Of a stretch of 36,549 nucleotides of DNA, positions 8,272 through 14,577 are shown one piece after another (the first letter of the stretch is position 1; every line of letters starts with the position of its first letter). Under the pieces are notes generated by a model. The model had not been told where the DNA came from, ran no database searches, and worked only from the letters and a program-made list of their open reading frames with translations. Source of the DNA: Pseudomonadota bacterium (GTDB lineage Bacteria > Pseudomonadota > Gammaproteobacteria > Steroidobacterales > Woeseiaceae); NCBI GenBank assembly GCA_022572185.1, contig JACZWL010000030.1, positions 1 to 36,549 on the forward strand, in the 5' to 3' direction. A program made the translations under genes and the position numbers.

Positions 8272-9375
8272 ATGAAGCTACGTTATAAAGTCGCGGGCGG
8301 TATCCTGATTGTCCTGGCGGTCGCGATATCTTCACTGGCCCTTGTGCTGAGCCACAACTCTGCCTGCGGACCGGCGCCTGCAGTCTCCGATGACACGGAA
8401 CTGATGAAAGCTATTGTTTATCGTTGCTATGGTTCACCCGATGTTCTTGAGTTTGAAGACGTCGACAAGCCGAAGCCTGCGGACGATGAGGTCCTGGTAA
8501 AGGTCCACGCAGCTGCCGTCAACCCCCTTGACTGGCACTACATGAGAGGCTCGCCGTACATCATGCGCTTAGGCGTAGGTCTGGGTGCACCCACTCGCAC
8601 AAGCATGGGAGTGGACTTTGCGGGGACGGTCGAGGCGGTCGGCAGCAACGTCAAGCGGTTCAAGCCGGGAGATGAGGTATTTGGCGGGAGAAGCGGGGCC
8701 TTCGCCGAGTATGTAACTGTTCGTGAGGACCGGGCACTGGCGCTGAAACCGGCCAACATGACATTTGAGCAGGCGGCTTCTGTACCTATAGCGGGAATCA
8801 CCGCACTTCAGGCTCTTCGCGACAAGGGGCAATTGAAGCCGGGGCAAAAAGTCCTGATTAACGGCGCGTCGGGCGGCGTGGGGACGTTCGCTGTGCAGAT
8901 CGCCAAGTCATACGGTGCAGAAGTGACCGGCGTATGCAGTACGAGGAATGTGGAGATGGTCCGATCAATCGGCGCCGATCACGTCATCGATTACACTCAG
9001 GAGGACTACACCAAAAGTGGGCAACATTACGACCTGATCATCGATAATGTTGGCAATCACTCGCTGTTAGCGAACAGGCGAGTTCTTAATCCCGACGGCA
9101 TTTTCGTCATAATCGGAGGACCAAAAGGTAATTGGCTCGCGCCTTTAATGAATCCGATCAAGGCGCTTATGTTGTCACCGTTCGTGGGGCAGGAATTCGT
9201 CATGATTCTGGCGAAATTGGATAAAGATGACCTGGCCATCCTGGGTGACCTCATGCAGGCCGGCAAAGTGACGCCGGTGATTGACCGACGTTACCGATTG
9301 AGCGAGGTTCCGGCGGCGATCCGGTATTCGGAAGAAGGACACGCGCGAGGAAAAATAGTAATAGATTTGGAATAG
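8272..9375 (+). CDS. NAD(P)-dependent alcohol dehydrogenase / quinone oxidoreductase (MDR superfamily), membrane-anchored
   Basis: 367 residues. Residues 1-28 (MKLRYKVAGGILIVLAVAIS and on) form a signal anchor; the catalytic part starts near residue 45 with MKAIVYRCYGSPDVLEFEDV. The GroES-like domain has VNPLDWHYMRG and GVDFAGTVEAVGSNV; the Rossmann fold has INGASGGVGTFAVQIAKSYG, the AxxGxxG-like cofactor motif of zinc-independent MDR enzymes. The structural-zinc Cys cluster is absent, consistent with the quinone-oxidoreductase/reticulon-4-interacting group. The start is ATG 8272 with GGGAG nine bases upstream; a GTG at 8257 lies within that site and is unlikely. It is probably a reductase of a quinone or enone held at the inner membrane; substrate unknown. 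No operon partners. Confidence 0.87.
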   Translation: MKLRYKVAGGILIVLAVAISSLALVLSHNSACGPAPAVSDDTELMKAIVYRCYGSPDVLEFEDVDKPKPADDEVLVKVHAAAVNPLDWHYMRGSPYIMRLGVGLGAPTRTSMGVDFAGTVEAVGSNVKRFKPGDEVFGGRSGAFAEYVTVREDRALALKPANMTFEQAASVPIAGITALQALRDKGQLKPGQKVLINGASGGVGTFAVQIAKSYGAEVTGVCSTRNVEMVRSIGADHVIDYTQEDYTKSGQHYDLIIDNVGNHSLLANRRVLNPDGIFVIIGGPKGNWLAPLMNPIKALMLSPFVGQEFVMILAKLDKDDLAILGDLMQAGKVTPVIDRRYRLSEVPAAIRYSEEGHARGKIVIDLE

Positions 9376-9535
9376 AACCGCGCCAAACGAAACGATGCGG
9401 GACGGAGATGACCCGAAGCGAGGTCAATCTGATCGTATCGAATGTCTGCTCCGGAGATATTTGTATGCCGCGCGCGAATGCCAGCTCCTGGCCGTTTTCT
9501 ACCTGTCATAGCGACGTATTTCAGGTCTGTTGACT

Positions 9536-9607
9536 GACCGCTTAGCACCCGATAGTTGCCGGTGACCTGATAGGACCACGACAGGCGAAAATCGACCCAA
9601 AGCGGCC
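9536..9607 (+). repeat. Dispersed intergenic repeat, copy A
   Basis: Begins GACCGCTT, then from 9553 follows the pattern TAGTTGCC, CCTGATAGG, GACAGGC, ATCGACCCAAAGCGGCC. The same order of words occurs at 10688-10743 (TAGCTGCC, GTGATAGG, GACAGGC, GTCGACCCAAAG) and at 13411-13470. Only parts are conserved, so these are decayed members of one family. Confidence 0.65.
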
Positions 9608-9692
9608 ATGATGAAATTCCCGGTCATCATAAATTCATCGGATGGAAATCACTTTTAACTCAGGAATGCGGCTTATCAGATCTCTGCTCTTG

Positions 9693-9720
9693 GGTCATCC
9701 AAAGCGATCCGCTTTTGACC
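9693..9720. repeat. Hairpin made of repeat-family ends, just upstream of the lipoprotein gene
   Basis: GGTCA (9693-9697) pairs with TGACC (9716-9720), and AAAGCG (9701-9706) with CGCTTT (9710-9715), leaving a three-base bulge and a three-base loop. The words GTC..CCAAAGCG match the end of the dispersed repeat. There is no T-run after it, so it does not look like an intrinsic terminator; it lies 17 bases before the start at 9738 and could affect translation or be only a repeat remnant. Confidence 0.5.
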
Positions 9721-9737
9721 AACCAAGGAACTGAGAA

Positions 9738-10511
9738 ATGATTTGGAATAGTGCTTCAACAGGTCGCATTTTCTGCACTATGGTCGTCATCATTTTCTGC
9801 GCGGGCTGCGCCTCGATTGATGCAGTATTTAACCCTCGCGAGGGTCATGTTGATTTATCAGATTCAGCTTCCGCTGGCGTGGCGACGATTCGAGGATCGA
9901 CTTGGGATATTGGTGTAGCTAGCGTTGATTGCTGGATCAAATATCCCGCCAATGCGAAGCGCGTGAGAGTAAATGCTGGAATAGTCGATATCTTCGCGGT
10001 GTGTAAAAGCATCGATATGGGATCGGATCTTCTTTTGGAAAATGCCGCCTTCCATTTTGAAGCACTTGCTGGACATGAATACGAGATCAGTCAACGTACT
10101 TGCAAAGAATGTATCCAACTGCGTGACGCCACTGCGAATGAAGTCGTTGCTGAAAGTCCCCATAACCCGCTTGGTAGAGGTGCAGACTTGTCGACTGGAG
10201 ACAACACAGCCACTATTAGGGAATTCACGGGTGGCAACAACTATGGTTGCTGGCTTACGGATGAGCGCGTTGACTTTCTGGTCGTTGATGCTGGTCCGGT
10301 CACGATCGATTTGAACTGCACGCTTGCAAGCTTGAATCATCTCTTTCAAGGGCAAAGGATGACATCGAGCTTCGACTTTGAGGCCGAGACTGGACACACT
10401 TACAAGGTCTCGATAAGAGGTGTGCATGGCAAGGAAAAATGTATAAGTCTTCTCGACATCACCTCCGAGGAGATGGTTATCGCGTGCGAACCGTATGAGA
10501 ATGTCGAATAG
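9738..10511 (+). CDS. Putative lipoprotein with two repeated halves, unknown function
   Basis: 257 residues. The N-terminus has a hydrophobic segment ending IIFCAGC at residues 18-24, a lipobox-like site with Cys24 as the lipidated residue (Cys at -3 is atypical). The rest is an internal duplication: first half ATIRGS, DCWI, VNAGIVDIFAVC, FHFEALAGHEYEIS, CIQLRDATANEVVAE; second half ATIREF, GCWL, VDAGPVTIDLNC, FDFEAETGHTYKVS, CISLLDITSEEMVIA. Paired cysteines in each half could form disulfides in the periplasm. I recognise no named family. AAGGA nine bases upstream supports the start. Codon and base use look more A/T-rich than the neighbouring operons, and the gene is flanked by repeats on both sides, which suggests an accessory gene. 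Confidence 0.72.
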   Translation: MIWNSASTGRIFCTMVVIIFCAGCASIDAVFNPREGHVDLSDSASAGVATIRGSTWDIGVASVDCWIKYPANAKRVRVNAGIVDIFAVCKSIDMGSDLLLENAAFHFEALAGHEYEISQRTCKECIQLRDATANEVVAESPHNPLGRGADLSTGDNTATIREFTGGNNYGCWLTDERVDFLVVDAGPVTIDLNCTLASLNHLFQGQRMTSSFDFEAETGHTYKVSIRGVHGKEKCISLLDITSEEMVIACEPYENVE

Positions 10512-10553
10512 ACAGTTCGTGTTAGAATTTGCTTGTAAGTGACGCCGCCCGAT

Positions 10554-10744
10554 TGACCGCTCCTGGCCGACTCCAGCCCGTCGCGGCAGCGTTTTTCCAG
10601 CAGTTTGATTGGCGGCTATGCGCGCAATAGCTGCCAGTCAGACTTCGGTTGTGGAAAATCGTGGTTGGACTTCTGCTTTGCATCCTATAGCTGCCGTTCG
10701 CGTGATAGGCTCTTGACAGGCAGCAGTCGACCCAAAGCCGACGT
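10554..10744 (+). repeat. Dispersed intergenic repeat, copy B, filling the gap 10512-10836
   Basis: The 325-base gap between the lipoprotein and the pseudopilin holds no supported gene. It starts near GACCGCTCCTGGCCGA (10555-10570) and ends with GACAGGCAGCAGTCGACCCA (10715-10734) then AAGCCGACGT. TAGCTGCC occurs twice (10628-10635 and 10688-10695), so this may be two units side by side. Ends are imperfect inverted matches of each other. Confidence 0.6.
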
Positions 10745-10836
10745 AAAAATTGGCAACCTTCACTTGGCCTTGATTGAGATACGATGGGAGATGCGGCTAC
10801 GATAGGCCGATTTCCGTGTATTGCGGACAGGCGGAT

Positions 10837-11292
10837 TTAGAAGTCTTCCGCTAAGCCGAAGTATGAGCCGTCGCCAGCGAGAACGACGTCATCTCGACCT
10901 AACGTTGAAGTGAACGGCGACGCGGTGACCCCGTCTTTGCCCATACTGTAGACATCGTAATGTCGATTGACCGGGACCAGGTTTTTATCTTTGCGGACAG
11001 CCCCATTATTGCCGAGCCCCTCGACGACGAGATACTGATATGGATTTCCCCAGGGATCGTTCAAATTATTCAAGGCGAGTTCGGCTAAGTTCGCAGGGTA
11101 ACCGCGGTTTTCGACTAAGAGGAACTTTTGAATCGCGATGTGGATCTCTCCGATATCACCGATTGCGCCGGCGACCCGAGCTCTCTCGATAAAGCCGGTG
11201 TAAGCCGAGACAGCAGTAACAGTCAAAATCCCGACGAGGACGATTGCGACCAAGAGCTCGAGAAGCGTAAAACCACGTTGTTCCTTCTTCAT
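10837..11292 (-). CDS. Type IV pilin/pseudopilin-like protein (GspG-like), orphan
   Basis: 151 residues. MKKEQRG at residues 1-7 is a short basic leader; the prepilin peptidase site G7/F8 is followed by FTLLELLVAIVLVGILTVTAVSAY with Glu at +5. The C-terminal half has the GspG-type LNDPWGNPYQYLV motif and YDVYSMGKDGV, the region that binds calcium in major pseudopilins. I chose ATG 11292 for the normal leader length; nine extra codons would reach 11319. It is far from the gsp operon at 23.8-29.3 kb, stands alone and is surrounded by repeats, so it may serve another pilus or secretion machine, or be a secreted-surface substrate. Orphan GspG-like pseudopilins next to no partners are common; function unproven. 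Confidence 0.85.
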   Translation of the reverse strand: MKKEQRGFTLLELLVAIVLVGILTVTAVSAYTGFIERARVAGAIGDIGEIHIAIQKFLLVENRGYPANLAELALNNLNDPWGNPYQYLVVEGLGNNGAVRKDKNLVPVNRHYDVYSMGKDGVTASPFTSTLGRDDVVLAGDGSYFGLAEDF

Positions 11293-11822
11293 GTCTCGTC
11301 TCTTAAAACTGATGCGCAATTCATCGTCGGAATCTAAATGAAATCATCGCTGATTGCGTCTGACTGCATCACACCGATGACGTTAGACTGCCACGCTTTA
11401 TGTAAGGTAGCGGCGTGGTAAAACGAATCCGAGCCAGCCATTCGTCTGACGATCGGTCATAATCAATGGCGAACGTCCGCATTTGGCCGAGGCTGTGTGA
11501 AAACGTAGAATTACAAAAGCCGGTGGTAAATTGCACCAGCTATTGTGGTTTTCCGTTACCGATATGGGAAATCAGAATCTAATCTGAGACGCCTTTGCAA
11601 TCAATGCGGGGCGCTGTCCCACCGGCTACGAAATTCGCCGAGTTTTCTCACAGCCTCGGCCGATAGTGGAAGTCAGAATCTCGTATTTCCAGCGTTTTCG
11701 ACGTCCGCTTCCCATCAAATTAGTGCGTTCGCAACATCATTGCGGGCTTTGTTGCCTACCAGTGGGCAAAGAGAACGGTCTGCCGTCAGTTTAGCCAGCG
11801 GACGGCAGCAATCGTATGACCC
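11293..11822. other. Intergenic gap holding MITE-like copy 1 and a hairpin
   Basis: 530 bases without a supported gene. 11471-11490 carries the repeat end GAACGTCCGCATTTGGCCGA, which runs straight into the MITE-like element (11485-11661). CTGCCGTC (11780-11787) and GACGGCAG (11801-11808) form an eight-pair stem with a 13-base loop just after the stop of the minus-strand gene at 11823; no T-run follows, so a terminator role is doubtful. Confidence 0.55.
11485..11661 (+). mobile_element. MITE-like element, copy 1
   Basis: 177 bp bounded by GGCCGAGGCTGTGTGAAAAC (11485-11504) and its inverted copy GTTTTCTCACAGCCTCGGCC (11642-11661, one mismatch). It has no coding capacity. The reverse complement of 13117-13292 matches it along the full length, about 14 differences over 177 positions counted by eye. 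Terminal inverted repeats, short length and a near-identical second copy fit a non-autonomous element mobilised by a transposase located elsewhere. The left end abuts GAACGTCCGCATTT, the end of the dispersed repeat family. No clear target duplication is seen. Confidence 0.8.
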
Positions 11823-12125
11823 TTAGGCGCCAGGTTCGACTCCCTGGTGCGGGTCATTACTTGAGTGTTGCTCTGCCTGTTGTGGCTGCTCTGCTGGTTC
11901 AGCTTGGTGTTGTGTCTGTTGCGGCGCTTTCCGATCGCGCAGGCGCATCGTGAAGATGCGCATGCTCCACATGCAGCACATAAAGCCGATACCGAAATAT
12001 ACAAAAGATAGTCCGAAGTCAAAGCCCAAAAATGTTCCGGAAGACATGAAAAGGATGCCCAGCAGTAACCAAAACTGCGGCATGCGTTCGTAAATTGGCG
12101 TAGGTATCCGCATAGTCTGACTCAC
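11823..12125 (-). CDS. Small two-helix membrane protein, unknown function
   Basis: 100 residues. Two hydrophobic segments (about residues 17-32, FWLLLGILFMSSGTFLG, and 35-52, DFGLSFVYFGIGFMCCMW) lie before a basic stop-transfer patch (RIFTMRLRDRK) and a Gln/Glu/His-rich tail (QQTQHQAEPAEQPQQAEQH). The layout suggests an inner-membrane hairpin with a cytoplasmic tail. I recognise no named family. The residue pattern and the hydrophobic/charged division look like a real protein rather than a chance frame. It lies between the two inverted MITE-like copies. Confidence 0.62.
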   Translation of the reverse strand: MSQTMRIPTPIYERMPQFWLLLGILFMSSGTFLGFDFGLSFVYFGIGFMCCMWSMRIFTMRLRDRKAPQQTQHQAEPAEQPQQAEQHSSNDPHQGVEPGA

Positions 12126-12293
12126 TCGTTATCTGTGGGGAATTACGACTGCAAAATGGCCTGTAATGTCGCGGCATGGTGGGAAACGCATCACAGGTTC
12201 GAATGCGCAGCTCAGGTTTGCTTCCAAAGTGGGAACTGTTCCACATAAAGTAAAGCGCTCGTTGAAAGGGTCGGTGTGTCTCCTGCTTTCGTC

Positions 12294-12372
12294 AAACGTC
12301 CGCTTCTGGCCGAAAGCTGCCTGTCTCAACATGATTTTTCTTACCTATTGAACGTCCGCTTTCGGTGCGGAC
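12294..12372 (+). repeat. Dispersed repeat words and a small palindrome
   Basis: AAACGTCCGCTTCTGGCCGA (12294-12313) is a near-perfect repeat end. GAACGTCCGC follows at 12350-12359 and forms a stem, GTCCGC (12354-12359) with GCGGAC (12367-12372), loop of seven, then ATTCAG. A further word GAACGACCGCTTTG is at 12405-12418. These look like collapsed or partial copies of the family seen at 9536 and 10554. Confidence 0.6.
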
Positions 12373-12423
12373 ATTCAGGATGTGGCTGTCGCAAAATGCC
12401 TGTTGAACGACCGCTTTGCCCCC

Positions 12424-12580
12424 AATACTGTTGAAAAACTCTTGGCTCCAAAAACGAACGTGTACGAGAGTGAACTACTTCGAAGCTGAATCCCTAAAAA
12501 GAATTTGAGCGAACTCTCATACGCATATTTTTACGGAAATCTAGCTCGCGAAGCATCAAAAATAGTTTTTCAACAGTATT
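12424..12580. mobile_element. Second type of short terminal-inverted-repeat element
   Basis: 157 bp with perfect 17-bp ends: AATACTGTTGAAAAACT (12424-12440) and AGTTTTTCAACAGTATT (12564-12580). Five C residues flank it on both sides (12419-12423 and 12581-12585), a possible but low-complexity target duplication. The interior has a further inverted pair around CGAGAGTGAACT and GAACTCTCAT. No coding capacity. It differs in sequence from the MITE-like pair on either side. Confidence 0.7.
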
Positions 12581-12627
12581 CCCCCGGAAGTGGCCATTGG
12601 GATGGTAGAGTCCTAAGGGGCCGCTAG

Positions 12628-12645
12628 CGACCCAAGCGGACGTTC
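12628..12645 (-). repeat. Dispersed repeat end
   Basis: GCGACCCAAGCGGACGTTC is the inverted form of the repeat end GAACGTCCGCTTTTGGCCGA, with one base missing in the A run. It lies 28 bases before the SnoaL-like start and may close the unit opened by the copies at 12294-12418, with the 157-bp element inserted between. Confidence 0.55.
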
Positions 12646-12673
12646 GAATTGTCAGCCAAAAGGAGAGTCATTT

Positions 12674-13090
12674 ATGAGCATAATTCTCGGACCAGCAAAA
12701 CAGTTTTTTGAAGCGTGCGAAACCGGAAAAGGATGGGATGCTTGCAAAGCATTCTGTAATCCCGACGCGACATTTTCCTCACAAACAAATGCCTTGTCTG
12801 AGATATCCACTCTAGAAGGTTACTGCGAGTGGATGAAGAACCTTTTTACGCCAATTCCAGATGGACACTATGAGTTGAAGTTTTTCGCCGCCGATGAAGC
12901 AGATAGATCTGTGGCAGCGTTTGCTATCTTTCATGGCACGCAAACAGGGCCAGGCGGGCCAGTGCCGCCGACGGAAAAGAAGATTGCTGCAGATTACGTT
13001 TACCATATGGTTTTTGACGGCGAGCGCATAAAGCACATGACCAAAATATGGAATGACTCTGTCAGCATGCAGCAACTAGGTTGGGCTTGA
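12674..13090 (+). CDS. SnoaL-like / NTF2-fold protein
   Basis: 138 residues. The order helix-helix-FCNPDATF-(TLEGYCEWMKNLF)-curved strands (YELKFFAADEADRSVAAFAIFHGTQ)-YVYHMVFDGERIKHMTKIWND is that of SnoaL-type NTF2 folds, which act as small cyclases, isomerases, hydrolases or ligand binders. The DGERI-x-HMTKIWND ending is typical. The substrate cannot be told. AGGAG about ten bases upstream of ATG supports the start. It lies between inverted MITE-like copies and 26 bases before copy 2, so the gene may have travelled with the repeats or simply sit in a repeat-rich spot. Confidence 0.82.
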   Translation: MSIILGPAKQFFEACETGKGWDACKAFCNPDATFSSQTNALSEISTLEGYCEWMKNLFTPIPDGHYELKFFAADEADRSVAAFAIFHGTQTGPGGPVPPTEKKIAADYVYHMVFDGERIKHMTKIWNDSVSMQQLGWA

Positions 13091-13116
13091 AGTGATTCAC
13101 ACGAACGGCCGCTCTT

Positions 13117-13292
13117 GGCCGAGGCTGTGTGAAAACTCGGCGAATTTCATAGCCGATGGGACAGCACTCCACTTTGATTGCAAAGCGTCTCAGATTAGTT
13201 TCTGATTTCCCATGTCGGTAACGGAATACCATAAAAGCTGGTGCAATTTACCACCGGTTTTTGTAATTCTACGTTTTCACACAGCCTCGGCC
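13117..13292 (-). mobile_element. MITE-like element, copy 2 (inverted relative to copy 1)
   Basis: 176 bp bounded by GGCCGAGGCTGTGTGAAAAC (13117-13136) and its perfect inverted copy GTTTTCACACAGCCTCGGCC (13273-13292). The interior is the reverse complement of copy 1 with about 13 substitutions and one single-base gap. Its left flank, GAACGGCCGCTCTT, is again the end of the dispersed repeat. The better-preserved ends make this the better reference copy. Confidence 0.82.
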
Positions 13293-13613
13293 GTTTTGAG
13301 CCCTTCGTGACATCGATTTTGTAGTCATTTGAACGACTGATTCATCGCAAAAGCGGCCATTTAGATTTCGATTGCCGAAAAATCCGCTCGACCGTCTGCT
13401 ACACGCTCAATAGCGGCCCTTGAGCTGATAGGATGGTGAGAGACCGCTGCCGACCCACTGCTAACGTTCGGGGCCCGTACTTATCACCTCAGTCAAGAGT
13501 GCTGCTGAGTGCGTAAAAAGAGCGATATGCCGAAAGAAATGCCCTGTCCCTTGGAGAGCCGTTACATTGACCCGACGTTTCAATTGGACTTTGGCTAACA
13601 ACGAGGAAGCACC
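13293..13613. other. Intergenic gap with a decayed repeat copy
   Basis: 321 bases without a supported gene. AAGCGGCC at 13351-13358 and the block 13411-13470 (TAGCGGCC, GCTGATAGG, GACCGCTGCCGACCCA, AACGTTCG) are members of the dispersed repeat. The last 80 bases lead into the next gene, with GAGG near 13603 as its ribosome binding site. Confidence 0.55.
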
Positions 13614-14117
13614 ATGACTATTCAGGATTGGGGCGCAATCGGAGAATTAGTGGGCGGCGTTGCAGTTATCGTCACTCTGATCTACCTTGCTTTACAAGTC
13701 CGCCAGAACACGCGGCAGTTCTCACGCACCGTCGAGGCCACCCAGCTGGCGGCTTTCGAACGCAATGTCGAGTCCGGTAATCGTATTCGAGAGTTATTGC
13801 TTTTGCACCCGGACCTTATAGCGCTGTTACTGAAAGGTTACGACAGTTACAAAGAACTAGATACATTGGAGAAAATCAGATTCGGGATGCTGCTGCGGAA
13901 CATTTTCTCGGCAATGCAGGGTGGCTACGTTCGCCAGCTTTCGGTGGAACACGATCCGCGTGGTTTTGAAGGTATTGCACGTGTCGTTGATGAGATTCTT
14001 GTCAACCGGGGTGCGCGGGAGTGGCTGGAAAATAATGAGCCTGACTGGAGACCGGCGTTTCGCGAATTTGTCGATGAGCGGCTCGCGGCGATTAAGCAGC
14101 GGAAGGGGCGCCGCTAA
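13614..14117 (+). CDS. Membrane-anchored helical protein, unknown function
   Basis: 167 residues. Residues about 6-28 (WGAIGELVGGVAVIVTLIYLA) form one membrane helix, followed by LQVRQNTRQFSRTVEATQ and an all-helical, charged domain that ends in a basic tail (KQRKGRR). This N-terminal anchor with LQVRQNT is a pattern I know from many uncharacterised proteins of marine gammaproteobacteria; no function has been assigned that I can name. GAGG upstream of ATG 13614 fits the start. It stands alone, convergent with the pilZ-holB cluster. Confidence 0.8.
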   Translation: MTIQDWGAIGELVGGVAVIVTLIYLALQVRQNTRQFSRTVEATQLAAFERNVESGNRIRELLLLHPDLIALLLKGYDSYKELDTLEKIRFGMLLRNIFSAMQGGYVRQLSVEHDPRGFEGIARVVDEILVNRGAREWLENNEPDWRPAFREFVDERLAAIKQRKGRR

Positions 14118-14231
14118 TATGCGCGCGGGACCGTCCCCTATTGAACTCGATCTGATCGGACATTGCCTGTGGGGTCGGACCTGAGCTATTACAATTCAGT
14201 CATGCAGCAATCGGGGCCTGTCCGTATTTTT

Positions 14232-14570
14232 CTACATCGTGTGCGTTTGCTTGTCGCCACCTAGCGCCCCCGCCAGGTAATTCTCGATCTTCTTCTGCGT
14301 ATTCCCCTGGTCCTGGTCGCTGAACTGCACTCCGATTCCGGTCGTTCGCTTGCCTTGCGCGCCTTTCGGTGTCATCCAGATAACGGTGCCAGCGACGGGA
14401 ATTTTTTCGTCTTCTCCCATCAGGTTGAGGAGCATGAACACCTCATCGCCGAGACGGTACGAGCTATTCGTCGGAATAAACAGGCCGCCATTGATCACAA
14501 AGGGCATATACGCCAGGTACAGGGCGCTCTTGTCCTTGATCGTCAATGTCAGTAATCCAGGTTTGGTCAT
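14232..14570 (-). CDS. pilZ: PilZ domain protein (type IV pilus factor)
   Basis: 112 residues, a single PilZ fold: LLTLTIKDKSALYLAYMPFV, GGLFIPTNSSYRLGDEVFML, VAGTVIWMTPKG, GIGVQF. It lacks the RxxxR and D/NxSxxG residues that bind c-di-GMP; the equivalent position reads NGGLFI. This is the state of the founding PilZ of Pseudomonas, which acts in type IV pilus assembly through protein contacts and does not bind the nucleotide. The location directly after holB (7-base gap) and at the end of the tmk-holB-pilZ run is the classic gammaproteobacterial order. Confidence 0.92.
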   Translation of the reverse strand: MTKPGLLTLTIKDKSALYLAYMPFVINGGLFIPTNSSYRLGDEVFMLLNLMGEDEKIPVAGTVIWMTPKGAQGKRTTGIGVQFSDQDQGNTQKKIENYLAGALGGDKQTHTM

Positions 14571-14577
14571 CCGCTGT

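Larger units (their letters stand above)
9376..9737. other. Repeat-bearing intergenic gap
   Basis: 362 bases with no gene that I can support. It contains a degenerate copy of the dispersed intergenic repeat (9536-9607) and a strong hairpin built from the same AAAGCG/CGCTTT ends (9693-9720). GGCCG near 9490 may be the start of another decayed copy. The end carries AAGGA nine bases before the lipoprotein start. Confidence 0.6.
12126..12673. other. Repeat-dense intergenic gap
   Basis: 548 bases with no gene that I can support. It holds at least four words of the dispersed repeat family, a 157-bp terminal-inverted-repeat element (12424-12580), and at its end AAAGGAGAG, the ribosome binding site of the SnoaL-like gene. 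Short frames in it lack any protein signature. Confidence 0.6.

Noticed and set aside
10605-10805. Plus-strand 66-codon frame
   Set aside because: It lies entirely in a copy of the dispersed repeat and has no protein-like features.
11824-11858. tRNA-like T-arm (CCAGGTTCGACTCCCTGG) near a possible attachment site
   Set aside because: The stem and loop do not fit tRNA spacing, no D- or anticodon arm is upstream, and the bases encode the C-terminus of the small membrane protein on the minus strand.
11485-13292. Composite transposon
   Set aside because: Neither flanking element encodes a transposase and no outer target duplication was found, so only a pair of non-autonomous elements is claimed.
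14127-14137. GGGAC-C-GTCCC palindrome after the 13614-14117 gene as a terminator
   Set aside because: The loop is one base and there is no T-run, so it cannot act as an intrinsic terminator.
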